64,000 nucleotides of DNA from Saccharothrix tamanrassetensis (GTDB lineage Bacteria > Actinomycetota > Actinomycetes > Mycobacteriales > Pseudonocardiaceae): contig NZ_JACHJN010000006.1 in assembly GCF_014203665.1 (NCBI RefSeq), positions 248,001 through 312,000 of the forward strand, read 5' to 3'. Under the pieces are notes generated by a model. The model searched no databases, had not been told where the DNA came from, and saw nothing but the letters and a program-made list of their open reading frames with translations. Below, piece after piece: positions 42,910 through 51,570 of this stretch. Numbering within the stretch: position 1 is the stretch's first letter; each line of letters starts with the position of its first letter. Both the position numbers and the translations under genes were made by a program.

Positions 42910-43320
42910 CTACGAGCGGATCCTGGTCAGCAGCGGGCCGAGGTCCGAGTCGGCCCCCACCTCGTCGAAGATGGCCGCCAGCGTCTCCTCGTAGAACGGG
43001 GCCGCGGTCCGGTAGACCTCCCGGCCGGCGGGCGTGATGCAGCTGAACACCCCGCGCCGGTCGCTCTCGCAGATCTCCCGCGTGGTCAGGCCGGACTGCT
43101 CCAACCGGGCTACCAGCCGGCTCACCGAGCTCTGGTTCAGGCCCACGACCTCGGTCAGCTCCTGCATCCGCAGCTCGCCCTCGGGCGAGTCGTGCAGCGC
43201 GCTCAACGCGGTGAACTCCGACATGCCGAAGTGGAACCTGCGCTGCAACGCGCGCTCCAGGCTGGCGTTGATCCGGTTGTGCAGCGCGCGCAGGCCGGAC
43301 CACGTGGCGCTAACGGACAA
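42910..43320 (-). CDS. MarR-family transcriptional regulator
   Basis: The 136-residue protein has the winged helix of the MarR family: HFGMSEFTALSALHDSPEGE, then ELTEVVGLNQSSVSRLVARL and the wing SDRRGVFSCITPAGREV. It starts with TTG at 43320, supported by GGGGAGGG 5 bases upstream, which is better than any ATG in the frame. A single cysteine in each of CESDRRG and FSCIT could allow redox sensing, but this is untested. Genes likely under its control are itself, the unknown gene downstream and perhaps the methyltransferase on the other side. No clean palindrome was found in 43321-43498. Confidence 0.9.
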   Translation of the reverse strand: MSVSATWSGLRALHNRINASLERALQRRFHFGMSEFTALSALHDSPEGELRMQELTEVVGLNQSSVSRLVARLEQSGLTTREICESDRRGVFSCITPAGREVYRTAAPFYEETLAAIFDEVGADSDLGPLLTRIRS

Positions 43321-43498
43321 CTCGACCCTCCCCGGAGTGCAGGTATGGGTCTACATCCTAGGCCGGGCGCCGCTGACCAGCGCGAGCGTGCTCAGCCGCA
43401 CCTTCGAACGGCTCAACCGGAGCCGCCGGACCTTCGAACCCCTGTGCGGAACATGAGCGGGATTCGTTCGAACCCGCGGCTCTCGGTAGGGTCCTCCC

Positions 43499-44296
43499 AT
43501 GGCGGAACGCCCGGACATCGATCTGACCAGGCCGAGCGCAGCCCGGGTCTACGACTACTACCTCGGCGGCGCGCACAACTTCGCGGTCGACCGCGAGATG
43601 GCCCGCCAGGCCATCGAGATGTGGCCGGAAGTGCCGTTGATCATGCAGGCGAACCGCGCGTTCCTGCGCCGTGCCGTGGAGTTCTGCGTCGAGCGGGGTG
43701 TGCGCCAGTTCCTGGACCTCGGCTCGGGCATCCCGACCGTCGGCAACGTCCACGAGGTGGCCCGCAGAGCGGATCCGGGCGCGCAGGTGGTGTACGTCGA
43801 CAACGACCCGATCGCGGTCACCTACTCGCGCACCATCCTCGAGGACGACAAGCAGACCGCTGTGGTGCAGGAGGACCTGCGCCGGCCGGCCCACGTCCTG
43901 GCCGCGCCGGACGTGCGGCGCCTGCTCGACTTCGACCGGCCCGTCGCCGTGATGATGGTGGCGGTGCTGCACTTCGTGCCCGACGACGACGGCCCCGCCG
44001 ACATCGTGGCCGCCTACCGCGACGCCGTGCCGCCGGGCAGCTACCTCGTCGTCTCGCACGCCACGCAGGACGGCCAGGAGACCCGGGCCGACTCGCACCA
44101 GGACCTCTACCGCAAGCGCACGGCGACCCCGATGACCATGCGTTCCAAGGACCAGGTGCGTGACCTGTTCGCGGGCTACGAAGTGGTCGAGCCGGGCGTC
44201 GTGCACCTGCCGCTGTGGCGACCGGCCTCCCCGGACGACGTGGCCGACCACCCGGAACGGTTCGCCGGCCTCGCCGCCGTGGGGCGCAAGGTCTAG
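43499..44296 (+). CDS. SAM-dependent methyltransferase, DUF574 family
   Basis: The 265-residue protein begins with the family signature RPSAARVYDYYLGGAHNFAVDR. The SAM-binding glycine loop QFLDLGSGIPTVGNVHEVAR follows, then an acidic end of strand two (VVYVDNDPIAVTYS) and MMVAVLHFVPD. This is the SAM-dependent methyltransferase group (PF04672) that is greatly expanded in actinomycetes, with dozens of copies in some genomes. Substrates are mostly unknown, and small-molecule or secondary-metabolite methylation is usual speculation. The stop overlaps the convergent glycosyltransferase stop by four bases. Confidence 0.95.
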   Translation: MAERPDIDLTRPSAARVYDYYLGGAHNFAVDREMARQAIEMWPEVPLIMQANRAFLRRAVEFCVERGVRQFLDLGSGIPTVGNVHEVARRADPGAQVVYVDNDPIAVTYSRTILEDDKQTAVVQEDLRRPAHVLAAPDVRRLLDFDRPVAVMMVAVLHFVPDDDGPADIVAAYRDAVPPGSYLVVSHATQDGQETRADSHQDLYRKRTATPMTMRSKDQVRDLFAGYEVVEPGVVHLPLWRPASPDDVADHPERFAGLAAVGRKV

Positions 44297-45552
44297 CCGG
44301 CCCAGATCCCCGCGACGAAGAACAGGAACACCGCCGCCTGCACCAGCGAGGTGGTGTACATCCAGCCGTACAGCACGGGGCGCAGCGCGCGCTTCCGCTG
44401 TGCGGCCAGCACCATCGCCACGTAGATCACCAGGCACGGCAACAGGTACCGGTGCACCGACACCACGTTGCTGTTCAGCGTGAACATCACGAACGACGCC
44501 AAACCGAACGCGGCCAACGGGATGCCGTCCTTGCGCAGCGCCACGAACGTGTACACCGAGGACGCCAGCAGCACCACGAGGCCGACCAGCGGCAGCAGGT
44601 GGCTGAGCACCTGCCAGTTGCTCGGGCGCCCGCTCGCCAGCGCGTCCCAGGACGCGGAGACCTCGGCCGCCAGCGTCCCCGGGATGTTCAGGTCCGCCAC
44701 GTGGTAGCCCCACGTCGACACGGTGTCGTAGGCGCTGAACATCGCCAGCGCGTCACCGTTGACGATCTTCAGCACCACGCCGTACGCCACGACCCCGAGC
44801 ACGGAAGCCGGGAACCACAGCAGGTGCCACGACAGCAGTCCCCGCGGCTTCCAGTCCTTGGACCGCAGGAACTCCAGGAAGCACAGCCCCACGAACAGCA
44901 CGGCCGTGATGCGGGTCGCGGTCAGCGGGATCAGGCACAGCCCCATCCACACCCACTGCCTGCGCAGCGCGAACAGGTACGCCCAGAACCCGAGCGCGCA
45001 GAACACCGCCTCGCTGTAGAAGGCGTGCAGGAAGAACGCCGTCGGCGCGGTCAGGAACGCCGCCACGGTCAACCACGCGGCCCGTTCACCGGCCAGGAAG
45101 TGGCGGGCGATCTTCAGCAGCGCGGTGGCCGCGCACCACGACGCGACCCCGTTGACGACCATCCCGGCGGCCAGGAAGCCCAGCTTGCCGAACGTGACCG
45201 TCTCCACCAGCCACACGCAGAACGGGAAGAACGGGTAGAACGCGGGCACCCACGGCGTCGCCTCGTCGCCGTACCCGCCGTTGGTGATCTGGTGGAAGTT
45301 CTCCGCGTCCCAGCGGTAGGTGTGCGACAGCAGGGTCGCGTCCGGGCCGAGCACCTTCACCGGGTAGCCCTCGCCGATCGGCAGCGTGCCCTGGAACAGC
45401 ACGGCCACCGCGGTCAGCACCGCGTGCCAGGCAAACACCAGGGCGAACGTGCGGGCCCAGTCCGAGGACAGCAGCGAGCGCCACCGCGACGGCGCCGGCG
45501 CGACCGGGGTCTTCCCGGGAGCGGCGGTGACCGACGTGACCAAGTCCGTCAT
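44293..45552 (-). CDS. Multi-spanning membrane glycosyltransferase (GT-C, PIG-V-like mannosyltransferase)
   Basis: The 419-residue protein has about 10 membrane helices with a short cytoplasmic N-terminus. A GT-C-like acidic site in the first outer loop is expected, here around SHTYRWDAENFHQITNGGYG, which contains the Asp-Ala-Glu-Asn cluster near RWD, as in PIG-V-like mannosyltransferases. AFLTAPTAFFLHAFYSEAVF is the second family segment. It uses a polyprenyl-phosphate sugar on the outer face of the membrane. Start ATG 45552 overlaps the gtrA stop by four bases. It is the third gene of a GtrB-GtrA-GT operon, so the first enzyme makes the lipid-linked sugar and this one transfers it. Confidence 0.85.
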   Translation of the reverse strand: MTDLVTSVTAAPGKTPVAPAPSRWRSLLSSDWARTFALVFAWHAVLTAVAVLFQGTLPIGEGYPVKVLGPDATLLSHTYRWDAENFHQITNGGYGDEATPWVPAFYPFFPFCVWLVETVTFGKLGFLAAGMVVNGVASWCAATALLKIARHFLAGERAAWLTVAAFLTAPTAFFLHAFYSEAVFCALGFWAYLFALRRQWVWMGLCLIPLTATRITAVLFVGLCFLEFLRSKDWKPRGLLSWHLLWFPASVLGVVAYGVVLKIVNGDALAMFSAYDTVSTWGYHVADLNIPGTLAAEVSASWDALASGRPSNWQVLSHLLPLVGLVVLLASSVYTFVALRKDGIPLAAFGLASFVMFTLNSNVVSVHRYLLPCLVIYVAMVLAAQRKRALRPVLYGWMYTTSLVQAAVFLFFVAGIWAG

Positions 45553-45962
45553 CGGGCGGTTTCCTTCTGTCTGAAGACGAGCCTGTTGTAGAGCGTGTAG
45601 TTCCACACCAGGTTGAACACGAGTGCGGCCAGCTTCGGGCCGACCACGGCGACCACCGGGTGCAGGCCGTCGAACGCGCCGCTGGTCAGGCTGATCAGGA
45701 TCGGCTGCACGACCCACAGGCCGACCGTGGTGACCAGCAGGAACAGCACGATCTGGGTCCGCACGTCCCCGGTGCGCGCGCGGAACGTGAACGAGCGGTT
45801 GAGCGTGAAGCTGCACGCCATGCCCGCCGTGGTGGAGATCAGGTTCGCCACGAACATCGGCAGGCCCGCCAGCGACAGCAGCGTGTACGCGACCACGTCG
45901 ACCAGCGTGTTGGCGATGCCGACCAGGCCGAACCGGATCTTGGTGGCGAGTTCCGGCTTCAC
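45549..45962 (-). CDS. GtrA-family membrane protein (lipid-linked sugar flippase)
   Basis: The 137-residue protein has four membrane helices with GtrA patterns: FGLVGIANTLVDVVAYTLLS, then AGMACSFTLNRSFTFRAR and NLVWNYTLYNRLVF. GtrA proteins move polyprenyl-phosphate sugars across the membrane. GTG 45962 overlaps the stop of the glycosyltransferase 2 gene by four bases, and its own stop overlaps the start of the next gene. The three genes are thus translationally coupled. Confidence 0.92.
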   Translation of the reverse strand: MKPELATKIRFGLVGIANTLVDVVAYTLLSLAGLPMFVANLISTTAGMACSFTLNRSFTFRARTGDVRTQIVLFLLVTTVGLWVVQPILISLTSGAFDGLHPVVAVVGPKLAALVFNLVWNYTLYNRLVFRQKETAR

Positions 45963-46957
45963 GGGACCAGGCTCTTCGTCACGGGCGCCGGTTTCGCGGG
46001 CGTGCGCACCGACGACACGGTGTAGAGCGGCCGGCCCTGCGACTGCGCGTAGGTGCGCCCGATGTAGCTGCCCAGCACGCCCAGCATGGTGATCTGGATG
46101 CCGCCCAGGAAGAACATGCCGATGGTGATGAACGCCCAGCCGGGCACCGCCGTCTCCGGTGCGAACAGCTTCACCCCGGCCACGTAGAGGATGCCCAGGA
46201 AGCTCAGGAACGAGATGAAGTAGCCGAGCCTGCTGATCAGCCGCAGCGGCGCGACGGAGAACCCGAGGATGCCGTCGGCGGCGAAGCGCAGCATCTTGCT
46301 CAACGGGTAGCCGGTGATGCCCGCGTGCCGTTCGTCGCGGTCGAACAGCACGCCGGTCTGCCGGAAGCCGATGTAGCTGACCAGGCCGCGCAGGAAGCGG
46401 TCGCGCTCGCGGAACTTGCGCAGCTCGTCGACCACCTTGCGGTCGATCAGCCGGAAGTCGCCGGTGTTGCGCGGGATGTCGATCGAGGCGACCTTGCGCA
46501 GGAACCAGTAGAACGCGCTCGCGGTGAGCTTCTTGAAGGCGGTGTCCTGCCGGGACCGTCGCTGGGCGTAGACGACCTCGTAGCCCCGTTCCCACTGCTC
46601 GACCAGTTCCAGGCTGACCTTGGGCGGGTCCTGCATGTCGCTGTCCATGATGATCACGGCGTCCGCGTCGGCCAGGTCCAGGCCCGCGGTGACCGCCATC
46701 TGGTGGCCGAAGTTGCGCGCGAGTTCGATCACGGTGACCCGGTCGTCCGAGTCGGCCAGCACCTGGAGGCGGGACAGCGAGTCGTCCTTGCTGCCGTCGT
46801 CCACGTAGACGAACTCGACGTGGTAGCGGTCGGTCAGCTCCTCGGCGACCTTCGACACCGTCTCGTGCAGCAGCGCGATGTTCCCGGCCTCGTTGTAGAT
46901 CGGGAAGATGTACGTGATCGTTTTCTTGTCCCCGGCGGGATGTGCCTCGGCGGTCAC
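45959..46957 (-). CDS. Glycosyltransferase family 2, polyprenyl-phosphate sugar synthase (GtrB/DPM-like)
   Basis: The 332-residue protein has a GT-A catalytic domain and two C-terminal membrane helices. ITYIFPIYNEAGNIALLHET and VDDGSKDDS form the nucleotide-binding start. DSDMQDPP contains the metal-binding DxD-like pair, and RNTGDFRLIDRKVV is the acceptor part. It joins a sugar from a nucleotide donor to polyprenyl phosphate on the inner face. GTG 46957 has AAGGA upstream; an upstream in-frame start at 47002 lies in the promoter. It is first in the three-gene operon with GtrA and a GT-C enzyme. The sugar is unknown (glucose or mannose usual). Confidence 0.93.
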   Translation of the reverse strand: MTAEAHPAGDKKTITYIFPIYNEAGNIALLHETVSKVAEELTDRYHVEFVYVDDGSKDDSLSRLQVLADSDDRVTVIELARNFGHQMAVTAGLDLADADAVIIMDSDMQDPPKVSLELVEQWERGYEVVYAQRRSRQDTAFKKLTASAFYWFLRKVASIDIPRNTGDFRLIDRKVVDELRKFRERDRFLRGLVSYIGFRQTGVLFDRDERHAGITGYPLSKMLRFAADGILGFSVAPLRLISRLGYFISFLSFLGILYVAGVKLFAPETAVPGWAFITIGMFFLGGIQITMLGVLGSYIGRTYAQSQGRPLYTVSSVRTPAKPAPVTKSLVP

Positions 46958-47114
46958 AGGCCAACCGTCCTTCGTGTTCTGACAGGGGGCGCCCGGCCAC
47001 ACTCAGGCCAGCGGGATTCCGGGCGAACTATACTGAGCTGCTCCGCGGGGACGCCCGCTCGGGTACCGTCCGGCCGCTCGTGCCGTGGTTCGTTGTGGAA
47101 AGAGGGCTGTCGCG

Positions 47115-48266
47115 GTGCTCACTCATGCCGAGTTCATGGCCATGCGGAGGTTCCCCGCGCTGGACGGCCTGCGCGCGGTCGCCGCGGTGATCGTGGTGGT
47201 CTCCCACTTCGCCGGTCCGAAGTGGACCTGGCTTTCCGGCTGGGTGGGCGTCTACATCTTCTTCGTCCTTTCCGGATTCCTCATCACCACCCTGCTGCTG
47301 CGCGAGCAGTCCACCCGCGGCGGGATCTCGCTGAAGTCGTTCTACCTCCGACGGGTGTTCCGGATCCTGCCGCCGTACCTGGTGATCCTCGGGTTCATCG
47401 TGCTGTTCTGCTGGCTGCGCGGCGAATTCCACAGCCGGGAGTTCCCGACCGCGCTGCCGTACTACCTGACGTTCTTCAACGAGTTCCTGCCGGAAGCCAA
47501 CCCGACCGGTCCGGACAACTTCTTCAGCGGCTCCTGGACGCTGGGCATCGAGGAGAAGTTCTACCTGTTCTGGCCTGCGCTGATGGTCGTGGTCGGGGTG
47601 GCCGCGGTGAAGCGCCGGATCGCGGTCGCGGTGACCGCGCTGGCGGCGATGGTCCTGCTCGTCCCGTTCACCGGCGGCTGGGTCATGGACTACTCGCTGA
47701 CGCTGCTCTACGAATCGACCGTGCACTACGCGATTCTGCTGATCGGCGCTCTGCTGGCGATCCTGATGCACAACGAGCGCTCATTCGCGCTCATCGCGCC
47801 GTTCACCCACCCGTTCGCCGCCGTGCCGATCGTCACCGCATTTGTGGCACTGCACGTGAACATGACGGACCTGTGGGCGAGCACCCGCAACAACCTGTGG
47901 CTCCTGCTGGGCTACGCCGTCCTGGTGGCATTCCTGCTGATCACCCTGGTCTCCCGGGGCCCGGTCCGCTGGCTGTTGTCGACGGCTCCGATGCGTTTCG
48001 TGGGTGACCGCTCCTACTCCCTGTACCTGATCCAGGGCGTGGCGCACTTCATCGTCGTGCTGACCATTCCCAGGTTCGCCGTGAACGGCACCGCCACCGC
48101 CGTCGTGGTCGTCGTCGTGTCGCTGCTGATGGCCGACCTGGTCTACCGGTGGTTCGAACAGCCCGCGATCGCGCTGGGGCGCAAGATCATCGCGAACGGG
48201 CGGCAGCGCGCCGAGCAGTCCCGTCCGACGCCCTCCGCCGAGCCGGCGCCGGTACCCGTGGGCTGA
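47115..48266 (+). CDS. Integral membrane acyltransferase (Acyl_transf_3/OafA-like)
   Basis: The 383-residue membrane protein has 10-11 helices. The start reads FPALDGLRAVAAVIVVVSHF, with the catalytic His in VSHF. FYLRRVFRILPPYLV holds the conserved arginines, and GSWTLGIEEKFYLFWP is the third family motif. It transfers an acyl group, usually O-acetyl, to a sugar of a surface glycan or lipid. It is divergent from the GtrB operon and could modify its product. GTG 47115 was chosen for the AGAGGG site 8 bases upstream. The tail (RPTPSAEPAPVPVG) is short. A strong hairpin lies at its stop. Confidence 0.92.
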   Translation: MLTHAEFMAMRRFPALDGLRAVAAVIVVVSHFAGPKWTWLSGWVGVYIFFVLSGFLITTLLLREQSTRGGISLKSFYLRRVFRILPPYLVILGFIVLFCWLRGEFHSREFPTALPYYLTFFNEFLPEANPTGPDNFFSGSWTLGIEEKFYLFWPALMVVVGVAAVKRRIAVAVTALAAMVLLVPFTGGWVMDYSLTLLYESTVHYAILLIGALLAILMHNERSFALIAPFTHPFAAVPIVTAFVALHVNMTDLWASTRNNLWLLLGYAVLVAFLLITLVSRGPVRWLLSTAPMRFVGDRSYSLYLIQGVAHFIVVLTIPRFAVNGTATAVVVVVVSLLMADLVYRWFEQPAIALGRKIIANGRQRAEQSRPTPSAEPAPVPVG

Positions 48267-48309
48267 CACACACCGGTACCGCACCGAGCGGTGCGGTACC
48301 GGTGTGTGT
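48266..48309. terminator. Strong bidirectional hairpin terminator
   Basis: ACACACACCGGTACCGCACC (48266-48285) and its exact reverse complement (48290-48309) make a 20-bp perfect stem with a 4-base GAGC loop. It sits between the convergent acyltransferase and protease genes, starting at the last base of the acyltransferase stop codon. No U-run follows on either side. Confidence 0.85.
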
Positions 48310-48351
48310 TCGGCGGATGTCCCTACGTGCCGCCGCCGGACGGATCCAGCG

Positions 48352-49923
48352 TCAGAACTGCAAGGCCCAGGAGTCCAACGTCCCGGTGTCGGAGCGGTAG
48401 GCGTCGTGCACGCGCAGCTTCCAGGTGCCGTTCGCGGCCTGGGCGCCGGCGTTGACCGTGTACGTGGCCACGATGTCGTCGGCCGAGTCGCTGGAGGTGT
48501 CCTTCAGCAGGTAGGTCGTGCCGTTCGGGCCGACCAGGTCGAGGCGCACGTCGCCCCGGTAGGTGTGCTTGATGTTCACCTCGACGCGCAGCGCCGACGG
48601 GGCGTTGCCGGCCACCTCGGTCACCGTGATCGGCGACTCCACGGTGGCCAGGTCGTTCACCGGGAAGTCGGCGGTGTTCTCGAACCGCCTGCCCGGCCCG
48701 GGGCCGCCACCGCCGTCGTTGTTGTCGATCAGGCTCGCGATCTCGCGGTGCACCAGGCTGATCCGGGTTCCCCAGTTGGGGCACCCGCCGAGGTGGTGCA
48801 GGGCGATCACCTTGTGCGACGAGCCGGCCAGCACCGGTGAGCCGGAGTTGCCGCCCGAGCTGTCGCACCGGTAGCCGGTGTTCACGCCGGACGAGACCAC
48901 GTCGATCTTGCAGTACGCGCCGCCGTCGCTCTCCTCGTACAGCGAGAGGCGCTTCGGCTTGGTGTCGCCGTGGCCGGGGATGTAGATGCGCTCCCCGGCG
49001 ACGGGCTCCCGCACGTCCAGGTACAGGGTGCCGAACGGCTGGATCGAGGCGAAGTTGTTCACCGAGAACAGGGCGTAGTCCAGGGCGCTCAACGGGCTGG
49101 ACTTGATCAGTTCCAGGCCGCTGACCTTGGTGCCGGGGCGCGGGTTGGAGCCGCCGCAGGTGGCGCACTGGTAGTCGAACTGGAACTCGCTGGCCCGCAG
49201 GTCGGCCGCGCTCTCCATGCAGTGGAAGTTGGTGAGCATCCGGTTGGTGTTGCCGACCCGCCACGCCGTGCAGTGGCCGACGCCGTTGAGCAGCTGGCGG
49301 GCGACCGCGCCGGACCGGGCGAACTCGGTCGGGTGACTGGACTGGTAGCAGACCACGTCCTTGCGGGCGTCCGTGCCGCAGACGCTGAGCGGCTGCGGGT
49401 TGGCGGCGGCCCGTTCGGTCTCGGTGAAGCCCCGGAAGTACGTGTCGATGTGCACGCCGAAGCCCTGCCGGTTCAGGGCTGCGGCGTTCGGGCGCTCCTT
49501 CGCGGCGTGCAGGGTGACCACGGCGGTGTCGCCGTCGACGGACATCGCGGCGAAGCCCCGCTTGCCGTGCACGGTGTGCGCGGAGTCGCCGGGGAACGAG
49601 GCCGTGGTCGGGTTGCCGCGGTAGGTGTGCACTTCGCGGCCGGTCGGGTCGGCCACCGTCACGCGGTCGCCGGGCGCCAGCTTGAGCGACGCGAAGTGCA
49701 CCTTGAGGTAGCTGGAGCCGGGCTCGGTGAGCACCACCTGCCACGAACGGCCGGTGGGCGCGTAGCGCAGGGTCGCGCCGCTGGTCTTCTGCTCGCCCGC
49801 CACGCTCACCTTGGCGTTCGCGGTGGGCTGTGGCGGTTCGGCTTGCGCCGAAGGGCTGGGGAGAACGGGTGTTGCCAGTGCCAGTGCGGCCACCATTGGC
49901 AGGATCCGTGACCGGATTGACAT
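48352..49923 (-). CDS. Secreted trypsin-like serine protease with a C-terminal P-domain
   Basis: The 523-residue protein has a signal peptide (ILPMVAALALATPVLPSPSAQ, shown in part) and an N-terminal propeptide-like domain. The protease has its triad at His234 (TNFHCMES), Asp282 (SALDYALFSV) and Ser360 (SGGNSGSPVLAG). A proprotein-convertase P-domain fills the last 110 residues (DFPVNDLATVESPITVTEVA, then GTWKLRVHDAYRSDTGTLDS). Paired cysteines (TCGGS, YCKID, RCDSS, HCTAW) mark an extracellular protein. It is probably an exported endopeptidase used for nutrition or developmental processing. ATG 49923 follows AAGGAGG at normal distance. The P-domain may stabilise or target the enzyme. Confidence 0.93.
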   Translation of the reverse strand: MSIRSRILPMVAALALATPVLPSPSAQAEPPQPTANAKVSVAGEQKTSGATLRYAPTGRSWQVVLTEPGSSYLKVHFASLKLAPGDRVTVADPTGREVHTYRGNPTTASFPGDSAHTVHGKRGFAAMSVDGDTAVVTLHAAKERPNAAALNRQGFGVHIDTYFRGFTETERAAANPQPLSVCGTDARKDVVCYQSSHPTEFARSGAVARQLLNGVGHCTAWRVGNTNRMLTNFHCMESAADLRASEFQFDYQCATCGGSNPRPGTKVSGLELIKSSPLSALDYALFSVNNFASIQPFGTLYLDVREPVAGERIYIPGHGDTKPKRLSLYEESDGGAYCKIDVVSSGVNTGYRCDSSGGNSGSPVLAGSSHKVIALHHLGGCPNWGTRISLVHREIASLIDNNDGGGGPGPGRRFENTADFPVNDLATVESPITVTEVAGNAPSALRVEVNIKHTYRGDVRLDLVGPNGTTYLLKDTSSDSADDIVATYTVNAGAQAANGTWKLRVHDAYRSDTGTLDSWALQF

Positions 49924-50152
49924 GGCGCACCTCCTTGGAAAGGTCGTTTCCGGGACAGGCGGCGGTGTCCGGCCAGGCTTCGGTGGAAGCCGGGCCGGAC
50001 ACGTACGGTCGCACAGCGGACGCCGACACTCCAGCCATCGCGTGATCCCGGTGTCACCGGACCCGAAGTCGCAACCGGACATCTGTCGTGTTCCGGAAGC
50101 CGGTCCAGTCGTCGAGTCGAGTTCCGTGCGCGGTTGACTGAGCCACTATCGC

Positions 50153-50172
50153 TCAAGCACTATTGACTCAAT
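50153..50172. promoter_or_regulatory. ArsR operator candidate overlapping the arsR-arsC start
   Basis: TCAA-GCACTA-TTGA (50153-50166) is a perfect inverted repeat with 6-base spacer, the usual ArsR/SmtB form. It shares bases with ATTGACTCAAT (50162-50172), an 11-base palindrome that runs into the ATG at 50171. Binding would cover the start of the transcript. Confidence 0.55.
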
Positions 50173-50860
50173 GAATACTGACTGGCCCTCCGGTCTGGCC
50201 GCCCGCGCGCGGGTGCACGCGGCGTTGGGCGAGCCCGCCCGGCTCGCCGTGGTCGAGCTGCTGCTGCTCGGCGACGCCTCACCCGGCGAACTCGGCCGGG
50301 CCCTCGGGTTGCCCAGCAACCTGCTCGCCCACCACGTGAAGCTGCTGGAACAGGCCGGCGTGGTGGAACGGTCCCGATCGGAGGGTGACCACCGGCGCAC
50401 CTACCTGCGGCTGCGCACCAACGTGCTGGCCGACCTGACCCCGACCTGGGGGCGCCGGGCGCCGCGCGTGGTCTTCGTGTGCAGCCACAACTCCGCCCGC
50501 TCCCAACTGGCCGCGGCGCTGTGGAGAAGAAGCAGCCGCGTGCCGGTGGCCAGCGCGGGAACCCGACCGGCCGAGCGGGTCCACCCACTGGCCGTGGAGA
50601 CCGCCCGCGCCCACGGGCTCTCGCTCACCCGTGCCCGCACCCACCACCTGGACGACATCCTCCAGTCGGACGACCTGGTCGTGGCGGTGTGCGACAGCGC
50701 CCACGAAGAACTGGGCAGCGATCACCTGGACCGCCTGCACTGGTCGGTGCCCGACCCGGCCGCCGTCGGCACCGAAGACGCCTTCGACCGCGCCTACCGC
50801 GATCTCGCCGACCGCGTCGAACGCCTCGTGCCCGCCACCCGCCTGCCCGAGGAGTCGTGA
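50171..50860 (+). CDS. ArsR-type repressor fused to an arsenate reductase-like phosphatase domain
   Basis: The 229-residue protein is a fusion. Residues 1 to about 95 form an ArsR winged helix (RVHAALGEPARLAVVELLLL, then ELGRALGLPSNLLAHHVKLL and the wing SEGDHRRTYLRL). Residues 98-229 are a low-molecular-weight phosphatase/arsenate reductase domain, with the CX5R loop VCSHNSARSQ (Cys104, Arg110). The common ArsR metal site ELCVCDL is replaced by DASPGEL, so arsenite is sensed differently or the catalytic domain does the sensing. It heads a three-gene arsenic operon. Its stop overlaps the aquaporin start by one base (TGATG). Confidence 0.92.
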   Translation: MNTDWPSGLAARARVHAALGEPARLAVVELLLLGDASPGELGRALGLPSNLLAHHVKLLEQAGVVERSRSEGDHRRTYLRLRTNVLADLTPTWGRRAPRVVFVCSHNSARSQLAAALWRRSSRVPVASAGTRPAERVHPLAVETARAHGLSLTRARTHHLDDILQSDDLVVAVCDSAHEELGSDHLDRLHWSVPDPAAVGTEDAFDRAYRDLADRVERLVPATRLPEES

Positions 50861-51570
50861 TGCGCCCGCTGTCCCACCGGCTGACCGCCGAATACCTCGG
50901 CAGCCTCCTGCTCGCGGCGCTCGTGATCGGCTCGGGCATCGCCGCGCAACGGCTGTCGCCCGGCGACGTCGGCCTGCAACTGCTGGAGAACGCCGCCGCC
51001 ACCGCAGTCGGCCTCTACGCGCTCATCCTGGTTTTCGGCCCGGTCAGCGGCGCCCACTTCAACCCCGTGGTGTCCATCGTCGACTCGGCGTTCGGCGGGC
51101 TCACCTGGCGCGACACCGCCGCGTACACCGCGGCGCAGGTCCTGGGCTGCGTCAGCGGCGCGGTACTGGCCAACACGATGTTCGACTCGGCTCCGATCAG
51201 CATCAGCACCACCGACCGCGCGACCCTCCCACACGGCCTGTCCGAGGTCGTCGCGACCGTCGGGCTGCTGCTGGTGATCTTCTCCCTGGTCCGCACCGGA
51301 CGGGCGAACATCGCACCCGCCGCCGTGGGTGCCTACATCGGCGCGGCGTACTTCTTCACCAGCTCCACCAGCTTCGCCAACCCGGCCATCACCGTGGGTC
51401 GCATGTTCAGCGACACCTTCGCCGGCATCGCGCCCACCTCGGTACCCGCGTACCTGCTGGCGCAACTGCTCGCCGCCGCACTGGCAGTTCCCCTGCTGCG
51501 CCTGCTCTACCCGACCCCGACGACCGAGACCGTCCACGAAGCACTGGACACCGAAGGACAACCCCGTTGA
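50860..51570 (+). CDS. Aquaglyceroporin of the arsenic operon (AqpS-like)
   Basis: The 236-residue MIP-family channel has six membrane helices. The two pore motifs are NPV in GAHFNPVVSIVD and NPA in SFANPAITVGRMF. It takes the place of an arsenite pump: arsenate enters by phosphate transporters, is reduced to arsenite, and arsenite leaves down its gradient through the channel. This was shown for AqpS of Sinorhizobium, whose operon has a similar order. No ArsB, Acr3 or ArsA gene lies here. ATG 50860 overlaps the previous stop, and the stop overlaps the TTG of arsC. Confidence 0.93.
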   Translation: MRPLSHRLTAEYLGSLLLAALVIGSGIAAQRLSPGDVGLQLLENAAATAVGLYALILVFGPVSGAHFNPVVSIVDSAFGGLTWRDTAAYTAAQVLGCVSGAVLANTMFDSAPISISTTDRATLPHGLSEVVATVGLLLVIFSLVRTGRANIAPAAVGAYIGAAYFFTSSTSFANPAITVGRMFSDTFAGIAPTSVPAYLLAQLLAAALAVPLLRLLYPTPTTETVHEALDTEGQPR

